Shown in pieces: positions 12,567 through 14,145 of a DNA stretch of 14,145 bases. Below the pieces are notes generated by a model. It did not search any database. It saw only the letters and a list, made by a program, of their open reading frames with translations, and was not told the DNA's origin. Positions within the stretch are counted from its first letter, which is position 1. Each line of letters starts with the position of its first letter. A program made the translations under genes and the position numbers. This stretch comes from Neorhizobium sp. UBA7851 (lineage in GTDB: Bacteria; Pseudomonadota; Alphaproteobacteria; Rhizobiales; Rhizobiaceae): NCBI GenBank assembly GCA_002500765.1, contig DLSX01000126.1:73562-87706 (forward strand). The letters are read 5' to 3'.

Positions 12567-13778
12567 TTAAGCCACCTTCAACTGCGTCTTGCTGGGCAGA
12601 AACACCGTCAGCAATCCGATCGCGGGAAGGAAGGAGCAGACACCGTAGACAAAGACGATCCCATGGCTGTCGGCAAGAACGCCGAGGACCGCCGCGGCAA
12701 TGCCGCCGACCCCGAAGGCGATGCCGAAGAAGATGCCCGCGATCATGCCGACCCGCCCCGGCACCAGTTCCTGCGCCATGACGATGATCGCCGGGAAGGA
12801 AGATGCCATGATGAAACCGATGATCGCCGAAAGCACGATCGTCATCGGCAGGTTGGCGTAAGGCATTGCGAGCGTGAACGGCAGGACGCCAAGGATGGAG
12901 ATCCAGATCACAACTTTTGAGCCGAACCGGTCGCCGATCGGACCACCAACGACCGTGCCGAGAGCGACCGCGCCAAGGAAGACGAAGAGCATGATCTGCG
13001 ACATCTGAACCGACACGCCGAAACGTTCGATGGCGAAGAACGTGTAATAGCTGCTGATCGAAGCCATATAGGCATTCTTGGAGAAGGTCAGGATGGTCAG
13101 CACGACAAGCGCGATCACCACCGTGTTCTTCGAAAGATTATGAGCGCCGAGCACCTTCTTGCGCCCCTTGTTGGCGGCCATATGGGCCTTGTACCAGCGG
13201 GCGATCCAGGTGAGCACGATGATACCGAGAAGCGCCATCCCGGAAAACCAGCCGACACTGCCCTGCCCCATTGGCACGATGATGAAGGCGGCGAGCAGCG
13301 GCCCGATCGACTGGCCGAAATTGCCGCCCACCTGGAACGTCGCCTGAGCGAAACCGTAACGTCCACCCGCCGCAAGTCGCGCGACACGAGAGGCCTCCGG
13401 GTGGAATACGGCGGAACCGATGCCGACGAGACCGGCGGCGATGACCAGAATTCCGTAGGTCGGAGCCCATGCGAGCAACAGAAGTCCGAAAAAGGTCGAT
13501 GCCATTCCGATCGGCAGCGAATAGGGATAGGGCTTTTTGTCGGTAACGATGCCGACCACCGGCTGCAGCAGCGAGGCAGTGCACTGGAAAGCAAGTGTCA
13601 GGATACCGATCTGCCAGAAGTCCAGATTGAAGTCCGCCTTCAGCATCGGATAGATCGCCGAGATCATCGATTGCATGATGTCGTTGAGCATATGGCAGAA
13701 GCTCGTCGCCAGAATGATCGGCAGAACGGTTTTTTCTGCGGCAGTGGCTGCTGCGGGTTTCGATGTTGCATCGGCCAT
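12567..13778 (-). CDS. fsr: MFS exporter of the fosmidomycin-resistance (Fsr) type
   Basis: A 403-residue, 12-segment major facilitator exporter. In E. coli, Fsr confers resistance to fosmidomycin, an inhibitor of the non-mevalonate isoprenoid pathway; the natural substrate is not settled. Matches to Fsr as I remember it are CHMLNDIMQSM (28-38), AIYPMLKADFNLDFWQIG (41-58), SLLQPVVGIVTDKKPYPYSL (69-88), VFHPEASRVARLAAGGR (124-140) and ATFQVGGNFGQSIGPLLAA (146-164). The start is ATG 13778, preceded by GGAGGAA at about 7 nt; an upstream in-frame TTG at 13832 would add 18 residues without this site and is rejected. The gene is divergent from carB and upstream of ypfJ. It is the third drug exporter between carA and carB. 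Confidence 0.92.
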   Translation of the reverse strand: MADATSKPAAATAAEKTVLPIILATSFCHMLNDIMQSMISAIYPMLKADFNLDFWQIGILTLAFQCTASLLQPVVGIVTDKKPYPYSLPIGMASTFFGLLLLAWAPTYGILVIAAGLVGIGSAVFHPEASRVARLAAGGRYGFAQATFQVGGNFGQSIGPLLAAFIIVPMGQGSVGWFSGMALLGIIVLTWIARWYKAHMAANKGRKKVLGAHNLSKNTVVIALVVLTILTFSKNAYMASISSYYTFFAIERFGVSVQMSQIMLFVFLGAVALGTVVGGPIGDRFGSKVVIWISILGVLPFTLAMPYANLPMTIVLSAIIGFIMASSFPAIIVMAQELVPGRVGMIAGIFFGIAFGVGGIAAAVLGVLADSHGIVFVYGVCSFLPAIGLLTVFLPSKTQLKVA

Positions 13779-13957
13779 GGAAATTCCTCCGCGCAGCAAT
13801 AATCTCACACACGCTGCGTCATTTGGCAGCAAGCTCTAGGCCTCACGTTGAGGGCTGTCCATGGCAACCTGCACCATTGCGGTACGCCGGACTGTTGTCG
13901 CTTCCGAGGCATGCTGGATTTGCATGTCGAATTCCTGTCGATTTGCGATTTATGGGG

Positions 13958-13986
13958 TTCCGTTGACGGCAACATTTGCCTATAAG
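13958..13986 (+). promoter_or_regulatory. Candidate promoter of carB
   Basis: TATAAG (5/6 to the -10 consensus) lies 17 nt after the weak -35 hexamer TTCCGT. The start would be near 13993, giving a leader of about 88 nt. A TTGACG at 13963 is too close to serve as its -35. Confidence 0.35.
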
Positions 13987-14023
13987 CCGCGTCTAGCCAG
14001 AAAAATGATGCGCAAGTGACCCG

Positions 14024-14054
14024 ACCGGAGCCTTCCAGCCCCGTGCCGGTTTTT
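14024..14054 (+). terminator. Possible attenuator hairpin in the carB leader
   Basis: ACCGG (14024-14028) can pair with CCGGT (14046-14050) around a 17-nt loop, and the stem runs into T5 (14050-14054). That T-run and the following C can instead pair with GAAAAA (14061-14066) as a 6-bp stem with a GCGCA loop, so the two structures exclude each other. The first stem is short, so the evidence is weak. Confidence 0.28.
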
Positions 14055-14080
14055 CGCGCAGAAAAAAGCGGATAGAGACC

Positions 14081-14145
14081 ATGCCAAAGCGCCAAGATAT
14101 CAAATCGATCCTCATCATCGGCGCGGGTCCGATCGTCATCGGCCA
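14081..14145 (+). CDS. carB: Carbamoyl-phosphate synthase large subunit, 5' end only
   Basis: Only the first 21 codons and two bases are present: MPKRQDIKSILIIGAGPIVI, then G and a partial codon. This is the highly conserved CarB N-terminus, with the IGAGPIVIG strand-loop of the first ATP-grasp half. CarB uses ammonia from CarA, bicarbonate and two ATP to make carbamoyl phosphate. GGATAGAG precedes the ATG at 14081 with a short spacing. The remaining roughly 1,100 residues lie beyond the window. It is separated from carA by about 8 kb and so needs its own promoter. Confidence 0.95.
   Translation, partial: MPKRQDIKSILIIGAGPIVIG

Larger units (their letters stand above)
13779..14080. other. 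Divergent intergenic region between fsr and carB
   Basis: This 302-bp spacer should contain the fsr promoter (minus) and the carB promoter and leader (plus). On the fsr side there are two short inverted repeats, GCTGC-N8-GCAGC (13813-13830) and CCTCA-CGT-TGAGG (13841-13853), but no convincing -35/-10 pair. On the carB side there is a TATAAG -10 (13981), a four-codon ORF (14005-14019) and alternative RNA structures (14024-14066). I see no other gene. Confidence 0.6.

Noticed and set aside
13140..13802. Plus-strand frame of 220 codons opposite fsr
   Set aside because: Antisense shadow of a strong Fsr match, with no recognisable domain.
13963..13986. TTGACG with TATAAG as a classical promoter for carB
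   Set aside because: The spacer is only 12 nt, too short for sigma70. The -10 is kept with a weaker -35 at proper spacing.
1..14145. Mobile element, prophage, toxin-antitoxin, CRISPR or defence system
   Set aside because: No transposase, integrase, attachment-site repeat, spaced repeat array, paired small toxin-antitoxin genes or nuclease/helicase defence genes were seen. All larger genes match known families.

Overview
The window is about 14.1 kb of GC-rich chromosomal DNA. It most likely comes from an alphaproteobacterium of the Rhizobiaceae (Rhizobium/Agrobacterium/Sinorhizobium group). The basis is the protein sequences (an RpoD with a long acidic insert, a 672-residue DnaG, CarA and CarB), the gene order GatB/YqeY - dnaG - rpoD, and the separation of carA from carB. 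This assignment rests on remembered family sequences, not a search. There is no insertion sequence, prophage, tRNA, rRNA or CRISPR array. Most of the window is ordinary core genome, and I do not see a previously undescribed multi-gene system.

Region 1 (1-4740, minus strand) is a replication and transcription block, read right to left: a GatB/YqeY-domain protein, DNA primase dnaG, and rpoD, which runs off the left edge with about its last quarter missing. A strong hairpin separates yqeY from dnaG. A 494-bp gene-free gap with several short palindromes separates dnaG from rpoD.

Region 2 (4740-6175, plus strand) is carA, divergent from yqeY, with a good sigma70-type promoter and a 120-nt leader. 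It ends in an 11-bp bidirectional terminator shared with the convergent MATE gene.

Region 3 (6162-9578) holds a minus-strand pair, a TetA-like MFS exporter followed by a NorM-like MATE exporter. Between them lie a possible 29-codon coupled micro-ORF and a terminator-like hairpin just before the MATE ribosome binding site. A GAAC-N7-GAAC sequence, the LexA operator form of alphaproteobacteria, lies over the probable MFS promoter. A small DUF2938-like membrane protein is divergent.

Region 4 (9631-13778) holds a membrane-bound diguanylate cyclase (two membrane helices, HAMP, GAF-like, GGEEF), a convergent YpfJ-family zinc metallopeptidase, and a fosmidomycin-resistance (Fsr) type MFS exporter. 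Region 5 (13779-14145) is a 302-bp divergent spacer followed by the start of carB.

The two carbamoyl-phosphate synthase subunit genes are therefore about 8 kb apart. The interval is filled mainly with efflux and signalling genes. The items most worth checking are the candidate SOS-controlled efflux pair, the attenuator-like MFS-MATE junction, and the competing RNA structures in the carB leader.
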